Shown here: positions 51,583 to 63,541 of the stretch, piece by piece | Position numbering within the stretch: position 1 is the first letter of the stretch | Layout of the letters: each line of letters starts with the position of its first letter | The notes under the pieces: model-generated | Told to the model about the DNA's origin: nothing | Seen by the model: only the letters and a program-made list of their open reading frames with translations | Databases searched by the model: none | Assembly: GCA_964057225.1 (NCBI GenBank) | Contig: OZ059896.1 | Coordinates: forward strand, 6,634,001 to 6,698,000 | DNA from: Auanema rhodensis | Taxonomy: Eukaryota; Nematoda; Chromadorea; Rhabditida; Rhabditidae | Direction: 5' to 3' | Length of the DNA stretch: 64,000 nucleotides | Translations under genes and position numbers: made by a program

Positions 51583-54546
51583 TTATACAATACTAACCAT
51601 TGGCTGTCTATCATATAAACTTTGAGACATATGAAGATAAAGATCATTATTATCATTTGATTGTATACTTCCATTTGAATCTGGAATATGCCTAGCATCC
51701 ACATGTTCGAGCAGAGCTCGTGATATATCTCGTTTTCTTTCTAAGCTATGATACGATCCATCAACATCGCGCTCATATTCAAAGCGAACACTGAAATATA
51801 AAAATTAAAGAAATTTATATGAATAATAACGATTTTTCGTGAAAACCGATGAATTTTAAGCTTTGTTTTTGAACATAGATATAGCGATAATCTATTATAA
51901 ATTTTAAAATTTAAACGTAGCGTGTTCGTTGTGCAAATGTTCCAGAATTTTACATCAAAATAACATATTTGAATATACATATATAAATATATAAATAGAT
52001 GGAAAAAAAAGTAATAACCGAAATATGCAAGATCCAAATATGAACGATCCTCCAGAATATAATACTTGGGACATTGCAAGTATTATGGTTATATATGGAG
52101 ATTCTTTACGAAATTGGAAAGTTATGATTGAAACATATAAGAAACACATCTAAATAATTATTTCTAAATTAATATTTTTCTCATTTTTTTTAAAAACCTG
52201 GAATATAATCGAAATTGAACTTTGTATAGCTGGTGATATTGCTAGATAACGGTCTGATGATCGATTACGATTTCTAAAAAATTTATATTTGAATTAGGAG
52301 AAAGAAAAGATTATGAATACCTAGCTAAACATCCAGCATAGATGTTCCACAAAGCATAAGCAAAACTTAAGCTGCAGAAAAAGATAACAGGGAATAAGAA
52401 ATTTCCAATAAATAGCCAATCATAACCCCAGAATCTGAAATTTGACAATACATGTAAAGAAAATTTTTATAATAAATGATAAACCTTCTTAATGTGCGAT
52501 CTGCTTCATCGGAATAAATATGAGATGAGAAAGTTAAAAGGCCAGGCAAAACTATAATTGATGTAGTTTAAGCTTAGGTTTTTAATGAAAAAGCTTACTA
52601 AAGCATAAAGTGACAACTGTAAAAGGTCGACTGCAACATTTTTCTTCAATCAAATCTTCTTTTCCATTATTATTTTCAATATTATTATTTGTTTTAATTA
52701 TTTTAATTATTACATCTCGTATAGATGCTATAACTAAATATAATGATGATGAAATAGATAAAATTGAGAATTGAAGAAGAAGTTGTAAGGCTGGAGTAAT
52801 AGCAAATGGATCACCAATCTATAAAAAAATTAAATTTCAATAAATAATTTCTATATATTATGCAAACCTGAGGAGCAATTATCATAACAATATGAGTAAT
52901 TTCTAATAAAAATACAAAGAAAAGGAATACCAATAGAGCTACATCGATTGTCTGATTTCTGAAATATGAAAACTTCTAAAAGTTTCAACTGAATGATGTA
53001 AAACCTTTGAGCAGCAGCCATAAATAGAAGGAAAAGTGAACAAACAATTGAAGAAATTGTTGTTACAGATATAAGCCATGAAGATAAATCTGTTACCGTA
53101 TCATCTTGTAAGAATAAACGTTCCTAAATATATATATATATAATATTTAAAATAATTATTATATTACCGGAAGTATTGAATATATTCCAAATTTGGAAAC
53201 TTCACATTTAACAAATCCATGATATGAATGTGTTAGCTGTCTTACATCATCAGCAGTCCAAATATTTTCTGAAGAAGTAAACAAGGAAATTAAACTTTTT
53301 TTTATAATTTAAACAAACCTGATTGAACATATCTTACACAAGTATAATTCTCTAATCTATTATATGGTTTTAATAGAATTGTTAACTTTTCTTGATTATT
53401 ATTTGATTCATCATCTTCATTCAAATCATCACTTGTAACGACAACAACAGGATCTCTGAATTATTAAGGTTCTTTCTTTACAAAATTTCATTTAAGATAT
53501 CTTACTTAATGCTGACAATTTCGAATAAACTTGAGTTTGTCATACATATTCCACGTATTGTACGAGTTTCATGAATTTTCGGAATCTGCAAACAATCATC
53601 ACATAGTAACTCTAGTTCTATAACAAACTTACATTTATTCTACACCTTGTGCCTAATGACATATCATAATTATCTACAAGTTTTGGCCAATCGACAGCTT
53701 TAATCGCCAATGTATGTTCCGGAGATGATAAAGTCATTGGTGATGGTAATCGTTTAGCTAATTCCATTATAGCTGACATCATATACCACTAAATATAATA
53801 TTATAAATTATATAAAAAAAAATTTACAAAAAAACCTTTGCAACAGTAGTATTTCCATGCATTCTATTAATTTTAAGTGGCATTAATATATCCACTAATC
53901 TTGTAAGATCTTCAGCTATTTTTTGATCAAAATGAGCATGAGTTTTATCAAGTGAAAATGCAGGTACTTTCATTAAATCTTTTATAAATCTATAAATTAA
54001 TATAATTAAATTTATAAAATAAATATATAACATACTTAGCTACAGTATTTATTGTTGAAACACTATGTGCATTACCCAAAAATGTTCCCAATACTCCTAC
54101 ATGTGTTAGAACAGATCTCTAAAATATAAAAAAATGTTTAAACTTCTCTTGTATATTTCCCTTTTTTTCAGAACCCAATTTAACTTATGAAATGTAAAAA
54201 TTTCAATCCATCATCTTGTCACATTATTCTTCAACTTTCACAACATTTTACTTTTTCTTTCTTCTATTTTTCTTTTAATAGCCTGTTAACTATTCTAAGT
54301 TGACATCTTTCCTATTGTATAATATCTTGTTGTCAAACAAGCAGAATGAGATGCCATAAAAGGACACCTGCTTGGGTCCATTAAATGAAAATCCGGATGA
54401 CCCTTGTCTAACACTCAACAACGTAGTAGACATTGAACTAACTACTAAATTCTTTCCTTTTTTTTCTGTTCACATTCTCCATCATTATTTCTTTTTATAT
54501 GTTCTACCTCATTTCCATCTCTCTCTCTTTTTTTCTCTCTCTCCTT

Positions 54547-54585
<39 letters not shown>

Positions 54586-55300
54586 CTTTCTCTCTCTATC
54601 TCTATCTCTACTTCTCCATATTTGAATATCTCGAAACATTACACCAACCTGTGTTTTACATTGATCTTCTCCTGTTATTTTTGACCAGATGGCTTGATTG
54701 AAATGTGGATCCCATGTACAGGTTCTTTCCAGGAATATTGAATCGTCAATCATGTTATAAGGGCCTTAAGTAGAGTATATTATGACGTCATTAAATATAG
54801 AAATTCATAGTAAAGTATGAAACCATTTTCAAGATCTCTTTTCCCTCTTACAACTTCAACTTACAATGTAGCTTGCTTGTAGTATTAGTAGATACTTCTT
54901 GCCAATCTACACCTCCATATCCAGCTATTGTCTTTTCCATCGGACAGGTAGCTGCAAAATGAATTATTAACCTTTTAAGGTTTATCGTAAATCCTTTCTC
55001 TTCAATCTTTTTCCTTATTAGCTTCAATTTTTCGTGACAGCTATAAGTCACAGACTGTTTCTATAATGTTTTAACATCAAAGAACATAAAGCCGAAAATA
55101 ACTTCTTAAAGCTCTCAACCGCTTATTTTCTGTTTTATAAAAGGAGTACATGCCGTCTTCTTTAACATGCTTTTGCCGATGCGTTTTGATTGAGTCATAT
55201 GGTCATCTAAGACTAAGATATAAGTGTTGCCATTATGAATATTATGGATGTGTTCTTCATGCTGTAATTAAGTGTTTGGGTTCGGCTCTCTAGCTCTCAT

Positions 55301-55350
<50 letters not shown>

Positions 55351-58156
55351 TCTCTCTCTTTCTCTCTCTCTCTTTCTCTCTCTCTCTTTCTCTCTCTCTC
55401 CCTCTCTCTCTCATTATTACCATCAACATAATACGTAATATCTTTCACTCTCTTCTCCCTCAATCTGCTTCGCGATTTTCTTTCGTGTGCTCTATATGTC
55501 GTCGGGTTCTGTTGTTATACATGGTAGGCTTCAGCTCATTGGCGGGCCCCATCAGACACGAAAAGCAGGCTCCTTAAAATTGTCGGTCCGACCTAACTCG
55601 TCACCACGCGGAACAGCCTATTCCGGTCAGAGGGTTACTAGATCTTGAGACGACCAGCGTCTCTAATGACCGGTACTGCTTCTCTTTCGTTCCTTGTGCA
55701 TCTCGGCTTCTCTCTGTATTTCCTTTTATTGTTGAGTATTTCACAGCTTTAGCGGATTGTCTCAACGATAGAGCTGTCGAAACAGGAAATTTGCTCTCTA
55801 ACCTCAATATATGGTTCAGTGAGAACGATAACGAGCCGAAGGATATAGGCAGGAATAAGCATAGCCTTTCGGACATCCCACTCATCATTGAGTCTCAAAT
55901 CTCAATTCTTAGATTTCAATTAAGTCAAAAGTAAAGAAAATTATAATGAAGAGTGAAAAGAAATTCTTTTTTAATTTGAAAAATATTTAAAAATAAGTAT
56001 TGGAACGCTTTAAAGAGATTTACTCACCAATATTCGAACATGAGATTCCGGAATATCCTGGATAACACAGGCAATGCAAACCATTGTCGTCCGAAAATTG
56101 TTCAACTCTATTATAATTTCCATAATAACATAATGGTCGACCACCTTTTGAACATTCTCCAGAACATTGTATTTCTTGAGAGAAAAGAAAAAAAATGTTA
56201 TATAAAACTATTTTAATGTGAAATTTACCTTTTTGAATTACTTTAAATATTTGAATTTCTGAAGGTGTTTGACCAGAAGCATCCATTGCTATTACTTGAT
56301 ACGATAGTTTTCCTTCATTTGCTATTGAAATCTATAATATTAATTATATAAATAATAAAATATTTTAATCATTTATATATAAAAAACCTTAGTTAAAGCT
56401 TTAGTTTTCATTCCATCTAACTCATCTTCATACACAATATCTTGTCCTTTACGTACAACTAGACGATAACGATCAGCATGACCATATGATGGTAAATCCC
56501 ATTGAATAATTTGATAATCGGAAGTAGCTATGTTGACAGATAGATCACGAACAGCTGAATATCACAAATATTTTGTTGATATCTATATATGTACATTTCA
56601 TATAACTAACCAGATACTGTAACAGGAACAATAGTTAAATTTGCTATTGAATATAGTTGTGGAGATCCAAAATCAATAGCTAATATCTAAAATATATGAT
56701 ATAAATTAAAAATATACATATATATAAGAATAAATAAACCTGTGTACGTATAGGTCTGTATGGTACTTCATGTACTAATACATTTTTTAAGATAATACTT
56801 CCATTTGAAGAGATTTCAAACATTGAATCCTCTTTTGTAAATGTTAATCGTTTTTCAGAATTATAAATAACAGGATCATTATCAACAACCTTAATATATA
56901 TTATAATATATAAATTAATAAAATATATAATAATTACTTGAACTTGTGCTATGATAGTATTAATATCTGATGTCATCGGAATATAAAAAGTATATTGTTC
57001 TGATGAAAATGTTGGAGCATGATGATTACGGTGAGATATTATTATACGTAAATCTAATGAATGCATACGATTACCAGTACATAATCTAAATATTTACATA
57101 GTTTTATAATTAAATATTTTTAATTTTATAAATTACAAATGTAATGTTCCAGTATTATCAGGAGAATTACGAGCTGAACGTACTGTATCCGTTGTATAGA
57201 ATGCATTACGTGATGATCTAAGAATTTTTAATTATATCATATAGTTTAGCTATAGTATTATACCTATATTCAATCCAATCAATTTCTGTTTCTAATTGTC
57301 CAAAGCAGTTTTTCATTTTTTCAATTTGAGCTTGCAACTCAGAGCTCATAGTGAGACGAGTAGATTTTTCAGCCCCTTCATATATTCTCAAATCATAAAT
57401 TTCTGGTGTTAAAGCTGAAAAATAAGATTCAGCTTATACTAAATTTCGGTTGCACTATTTATCTGATACTTTATATAATTTGAAGGTTACAAGGGAAATG
57501 CTTTGAAAATTTAAAATTCTCATACGATGTTCTCATGCTGAGAGAGTAAGTTTGTAAATGGTTTGGAAGCTTTTATTCTATTCTCTTGTTCTGTTTGAGA
57601 CCTTCCTCTCTTTCTTACTCATTCCTTTTGAAAACAGAAGCACGAAATGATTGGAAGGGCTATTAGGACCCTTGGAGATTTGTTCAAAATTTCTATTGCG
57701 TTCAGTACTGACCACCGGAAATACTTTTCACAGTTAAAATTGTTTTTTTAAAACTAAAGCTATTAGAAAAATAAAAAGAATAGGTATAAATATCTTTTGA
57801 GAAATGTGTGTTTGATGAGAAATAACGTTTAAAATATTTTTTTTGAAATTTTCGAATTGAAAAACAGAAAATTTGTAGTAGCCAATGATGTTTTCAACTT
57901 TAGTTGGTCAACGAAAACTTGACAATGTAACTTTTTTTCTGTGAAAACAATAAAGATCTTCTAAAAAGGAAATTAAATGTAAATGAATTTAATAGCATAT
58001 ATTCAAAAGAATTATTCTTAAAGCTTAAGCTGTTCTAGTATAAAATAATTACAACTTTATATATATATAGTAAAGATTATATAAAGAAAAACCTGAATCA
58101 ATGTTTATAGCAAGAAGTGCTATGCAGATAATTGTGAAGTAGAGCTTTATCATCAT
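51583..58156 (-). CDS. Adhesion-type GPCR with cadherin, FN3-like, EGF and HormR modules
   Basis: Many-exon gene from ATG 58156 (signal peptide MMIKLYFTIICIALLAINI) to TAA 51585-51583. Verified early exons: 58156-58093, 57414-57264, 57085-56938, 56889-56740, 56174-56028, 54951-54866, 54764-54649, 54119-54037. Order along the protein: a cadherin-like N-terminal part; a clearer cadherin repeat (HHAPTFSSEQYTFYIP...AIDFGSPQLYSI); an FN3-like unit (about 56557-56260); one EGF-like module (CSGEC...CLCYPGYSGISC); a hormone-receptor-like module (TCPMEKT...W...RTCTWDP); a GAIN-like helical/beta region; a degenerate GPS (YTCVRY...VKCEVSKFGIY); seven hydrophobic helices (about 53110-52025); and a cytoplasmic tail. 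By family it would sense adhesion or tension at the cell surface. I cannot match the architecture to latrophilin or full-length Flamingo. Confidence 0.85.
54518..54600. repeat. (CT)n-rich tract in adhesion-GPCR intron
   Basis: Imperfect CT repeat with an uninterrupted core at about 54551-54582, in the 529-nt intron before the first GAIN exon. It reads (GA)n in the gene's sense. Confidence 0.95.
55301..55412. repeat. (TC)n microsatellite in adhesion-GPCR intron
   Basis: About 110 bp of TC repeat with scattered CCC and TTT interruptions, in the roughly 1.1-kb intron between the EGF and HormR exons. Confidence 0.96.
55540..55900. other. GC-rich anomalous block within an intron
   Basis: About 360 bp markedly richer in G+C than the rest of the intron (for example ggcgggcccc, cacgcgg). 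It has a 95-codon open frame on the minus strand (55888-55601) that does not fit the receptor. It may be a mobile-element remnant or other inserted sequence. No terminal repeats or known domains were recognised. Confidence 0.4.
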
Positions 58157-58172
58157 AAACCTGAGAGTTTCG
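58157..58172 (-). promoter_or_regulatory. Acceptor-like site before adhesion-GPCR start
   Basis: On the minus strand actctcag ends 4 nt before the ATG, with CAG at 58163-58161. It is a plausible spliced-leader or 5' UTR intron acceptor. Confidence 0.4.
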
Positions 58173-58329
58173 TATTGAACTTGAGATACATTCAAATGAA
58201 ACAGTTAAAATCTGAAACATAACTATATGATATAGTTAAAAACAATATTTTATATAAATAAATAAAGCAAAATTAAGAGAAAGTAGAGTTTAATCCATGA
58301 AAGGTATCAAGAGACTAGATGTAGTGAAC

Positions 58330-58400
58330 GCAATTGTTCGCCACACCCCCTTCGTTCGCTCTCTTCACCCTAGCCACGACTCTCCTCTCCCATCTTTCTA
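58330..58400 (-). promoter_or_regulatory. Putative promoter element of the adhesion GPCR
   Basis: A short, GC-richer stretch with a CACCC-type motif (ccacaccccc at about 58340) about 180 bp upstream of the start, in otherwise AT-rich DNA. Inferred from composition only. Confidence 0.3.
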
Positions 58401-59940
58401 TTATGTCGTTCTCGGGCCTTTAGGATGAGGAAAAGGAAGGATATAAGAAAAAGCAAAAGAGGGAGATATAGAGAGAAAATGATTGAACTATAACAGTTTA
58501 AAGATAGATTGAAAGAAATAGAGAGATAGAGAGAATGTCAGAAAAGGAGGTTGATCTTATAAGGCCATAAGCTTTATGTTTAATAAAGGCAATTAGTAAA
58601 TGAATGTCAAACATAAAAATTGAAGATGTTATAAATATTTTAGCCAAACAACACAATACAATAATCAAAAATAATTTTGAATTTGAAAATATTTTAATTG
58701 AAATCGCTGTCTCTACAGATTGAAATACAGAATAGTTCTTGTTCCGGATATAACATAAGCTTAAAGTTCATTTAAAAGACAAGAAAGTTACAAACTATTT
58801 GAATAAAAAGTATTTGTGTAATTTAAATTAAAAATATTTTTTTCAAAAAAGCTGTAATGATATTAAATCTTTCAGATAATATACATATAGATATATATAG
58901 TTAGTTAGTTAGATACATAGTATGTATATAATTACATGTCAATGTTATACATATAGTTTCATGTATGTAAATGATGTTGTACTATTTGTTTCTAAACGGA
59001 TATATGTATGTATATAGAAGCTATAGAAACATCTATATATATATATATATATTATATAATAATAATAATAATTAAATAATATAATTAAAAGATATTTTAC
59101 AAATTTTTTTGTTTGTTTTTTATAGAAAATGAACAGGTAAAATATAATTAAAGAAATAATATTATTCATATTATATTCACTTTTCATGCAAATTAAAACA
59201 AGAAAATGTTGGAAGAAAGTGCTTTTTTTGTTTTCCAATATGGGCTGAGAACGAATGAAATTGGAAGAGAAAAAGTTTGACAAGTGAAATTGGAAATATA
59301 TTGAAGATGATTGGTATAGATAATACTTTGTTAAAACAAAAAAAAAAAGATTTTTCTTCTGTTTCTTTTTAAAATAAAAAGAAATTTAGATAAACTATGT
59401 ATACATCTTCATATATATATATATATATATATATATCTATATATAGAATTATATAATTATAACTTAATCTTATAATTCTTGGAATATTTTCATTTATTAA
59501 TTTAAATCATGAGAATATTATTTTATTTATTTATATTTCAAAAACTATATATGAAATAAGTTAAATACAAAGTTATACATAAATATATAATTTTTTATAA
59601 TCATTTTTGAATAAAATATTCTACTTATTCTTTTTTTTTAAAATTTTATAAAAAAGTACATAGAAAATCAAATTGTTTTATTCAATTTGTAAGAAAAAAA
59701 ACGAAACAAAAACTTATTTCGATCAGCACATGAATTTCATTCGAAAACTAGCAGAATCTTTCTGCTTCGTCATTATCTTCTTTACTTCATTGAAATTCAG
59801 TTTTTCCTACATCTTTCACCTCTATTTCTATTTGAATCTTTCAAATTATGCATAGGATTACGTGATGTCTGAGGTTCAGTCATGCTTTTTCTTCTTTTAT
59901 TAGATAAAGAATATGAATTCAGTGGTATTTCTCTTCTTTT

Positions 59941-59952
59941 CTTTCTTTCTCT

Positions 59953-60014
<62 letters not shown>
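59941..60014. repeat. (TC)n microsatellite
   Basis: About 74 bp of CT-rich repeat, uninterrupted from about 59960 to 60014. Confidence 0.97.
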
Positions 60015-60017
<3 letters not shown>

Positions 60018-60719
60018 CTTTATTCTACTCTGTATTATCTCCTTCTTTTCTTAAGTTTTTTCTTGAAACATTTTTATAAGAATTACTAATGACCAATTGA
60101 AAACATAAGACATTTCTTTACACTTATTAAAAGAATGATGCAACTTAACGGAGTTAAATACAACTTGAGAGAGAGAGAGGAAGTTAAAGAAGAAAATCTT
60201 AGGATGACGGCTTTAAGGACGAAAAGACAAGAGACTTAGAAGGATCGAAGACTACGATGAAAATAAGAATTCACTTCTTTTTCACTCATATTTCATTCAT
60301 TCCAGCTTTTCCTTTTATAGATCGTTTTCTTTCTATCTTAACATGCATTTATAAGTAAAAATTGACAATCTATACAGAGAGAAAAGACTTTTGACAAACA
60401 GGTCAATTCTACAAAATGACCAAGTGTTTCATACTTTAGCTGTAAATCAGTCATTCTTTTGTTTTTTTTTCAAAATTTAACATTGAATTATATGAAAGTT
60501 GTTAATCTATGAAATACAGCTATGAATCTTTGTCAGATATACATAAAAGTTTTTTTTAGAATAAAAAATGTTTAAGAAAATGCCGCAAACTAAGTCATTT
60601 TTCAAAAAAAAACCTAAAAGGTAACTGTAGAATATGAGCGAACTTTGAGTATTTAAATGATAAATACCATATGATATAGTTAACATTTAAATAATATTAT
60701 TACGAATAGATATGAATAT

Positions 60720-60721
<2 letters not shown>

Positions 60722-60752
<31 letters not shown>
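60722..60752. repeat. (TG)n microsatellite
   Basis: About 31 bp of uninterrupted TG repeat. Confidence 0.97.
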
Positions 60753-60753
<1 letters not shown>

Positions 60754-61485
60754 ATCCATAAACGATAAATTGAAAATGGTTATAGACTTGATAGAGGTTA
60801 ACATATCGAAATAAGCAATTCAATTCTTATATGTTTCAATGATTTCTAAATATAAAGTTTTATAAAATATTTTGCCATAATTTGAATGAAAGGGTTAGTG
60901 CATAATTAAGATTATTGGTCATAAATGCCAATTGGCAATCTGATTGAAAGAGAGATGAGGTGAGGTGAAGAGAATGAGCATAGATAGATGAGATGAAAGT
61001 ACTGGAAAAGGTAATGAACTGGGTAATTTGTGTCAGATATGATTACTGTATATGTCAAAATAAATGTAATAAGTGATGCGGAAAATAAAAGTTAAAAGTT
61101 TCATTTTAGAGAAAAATGGAAATTGAGTGAAGCGAACACGTGAAAGAGAAACTTGTCTCAATATTGAAGAGGTAGTTAGATATCCAAATTAGGCGAAATG
61201 GATCAGAAGACGAAACATTGAATGACTATGATAAGTTGAATGAGATTATGAGAATTGCTTCTAGTGAAGGAGCGTTAGAGAGGGAGATCGAAAGAGAAAA
61301 AGAGAATAGAGGTGGACAGTGGGATTTGAAATCTTGAAAAGGATTGAAATCAAGTTGGATTTTGCGAATTTTCTGAAATGGCTATAAGCGTACGACGGAA
61401 AAATCATTCATGGCCATTATGATTGAGAAGTAAATGATAAACAGATAATTGAAGAAATCTATACATATGAATAAGATAAAATATT

Positions 61486-61487
<2 letters not shown>

Positions 61488-61529
<42 letters not shown>

Positions 61530-61540
61530 GAGAGAGAGAG
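61488..61540. repeat. (GA)n microsatellite
   Basis: About 53 bp GA repeat with one AAGG interruption. Confidence 0.97.
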
Positions 61541-63498
61541 GTTCAGGTAGTGTATATATAATAGAAAAGAAAGATGAGATTTTACGGTGAAAAGGATATA
61601 AAATCATTTCTGATTTGGATAATAAATCAAATTCACACTTTCACCAGAAGAATGATATATGATCAAAAGTGACAAGAAAGAGTTTGAATTATGGAATATT
61701 CTAAATGAATTAATTAGAAAAGGAAACAGAAAAAAAAAGAAAAAAAATTGAAAAGTGAAGCGAAACAAGGAAATACATTGATGGACAGATGATGTTGATG
61801 ATGAAGGACATAGTAGCCAGCTAAAATTACAATTCAGACGGCATAGATGTCCTAATAAGGATGTACAATGTGTCTTGAAAAGAAATTAAATTTAAAGCTA
61901 TTCTTCTTCTCAAACAGGTGAATTGAAGAAGAAATCTGGCAATGAGATTGAGAGCGAATGTCATCGTCTTACAAACTCAGGTTGTGACGACGTTGACCTA
62001 AGTTTCAATTAAACATACACAACAGTAGAAGACAGTCGAATAGTCGTTTGAATAGTTGAACGAGTAATGAGTGACAGACAAATGATTGACCGGAAAAGGT
62101 AAACAGGCTGCCAATCTGTATAGGATAAGCTTGTAGCTTATCTACGAGAAAATAAAAATTTAGTGAAGCGAAATGATGAACAAACAGAATTTGATGTCAT
62201 TTTGAGCTTAATAACTTTGTTAATTATAATAATAATAATATATAATTAATGATTAATAAGTTTAAAAAAAGAAGAAGAAAAAGAAGAATATATAAAATAA
62301 AAATAAAAACAAATTAAAAAAATATAAATATATACGTATACGTATATTTATATCTGTTTTTGGCATTTAAAAAGAAAAGAAAAAGATTTGGTTCTATATG
62401 GATATGAAAGATTTTGCAAAAAAAAAAAAAGAAGAGATGAATCATCTGAGGAAAGCAGGCATAGAGCCCATATCTGGCTGAGAAAATGTACAGAGGAATA
62501 TGAAAAAAAAGGTTTGTGATGACGATAGAATGAAAGAAAAGAATAAAAGTTTTATAAATAATATAAGAAACAAAGATAAAAATAATGTTTATGTAAGTTA
62601 GTATTGAAATATGAATTAGAAAGTAATGGGTGAGGTGTGTGAGATAGAAAAGGTGGGGGAGGAGAGGAGAGTGGTGGAAGAGTAAAGGAAGTCTGAAGGT
62701 TGTAAGGTTCATTTCCTAAATAGGTAGTTGCTGCTGAATCTCTATTGAATATACTAAATGGTTGCTAGACTATTAGGTGTTTAAACTAGGAAATATGTAT
62801 ATATATATATTTATAAGAAATATATAAATATAGTAGAATATAGTTAAATATAACATATAAAATTATTAATAATATAGTTAAAATATTTTATTTTAAAAGA
62901 AAATTATAATAAATGTTGTGTATATGTATATGTATATACATAATTTTAGATTTAAACCTTTAAGGTCTATAATATATAATGTATAATAGTATATAGATAT
63001 AAGTATTGACCTAAACAATCTATTATTATATATAAAATTATAATAATAATAATAGTATATATGCTTTATCTATAACTATTTTATTTATTTATAACAAATT
63101 TTAAAACAAATATATATTGTTGAAGAAAGTCCAAGTTTAGAGATCTATAAGAGATAAATGTCGATTAAGAGAAATGGATGTAAGAGGTAGATGAAACGAA
63201 CATACTCTCATGTACGAGTCCCTTGGGATGAATATAGTTCACATCACATTGAAAAAAGAGAAATACGAAGACAAAAGAGCTTTAAAGAAATGAGAAAATG
63301 GCTTTTATGGATAAGAATTTCAAAATGCAAGTGAAAACTATCTGGTATTGTAGTATATTGAAGGAGAAAAATCATACATTTACAATTTTTAATGACAAGA
63401 TAAATGAGACTAAAGGTCTAAAACTATTTGAAAATAACAAAAATTGAGAAAGAAAATGGTTTCAAAGATAGAAGATAAATCCTAAAAAAAGTTAGTGA

Positions 63499-63499
63499 A

Positions 63500-63530
<31 letters not shown>

Positions 63531-63541
63531 CAACAGAGAGA
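63499..63541. repeat. (GA)n microsatellite
   Basis: GA repeat of about 43 bp with small interruptions, within purine-rich DNA. Confidence 0.95.

Noticed and set aside
54445-55577. Open frames rich in Ser-Leu or Arg-Glu
   Set aside because: They are translations of CT/GA microsatellites.
62314-62712. 132-codon hydrophobic minus-strand frame
   Set aside because: It arises from purine-rich plus-strand DNA; Phe/Leu/Ile/His composition and no splice or domain support.
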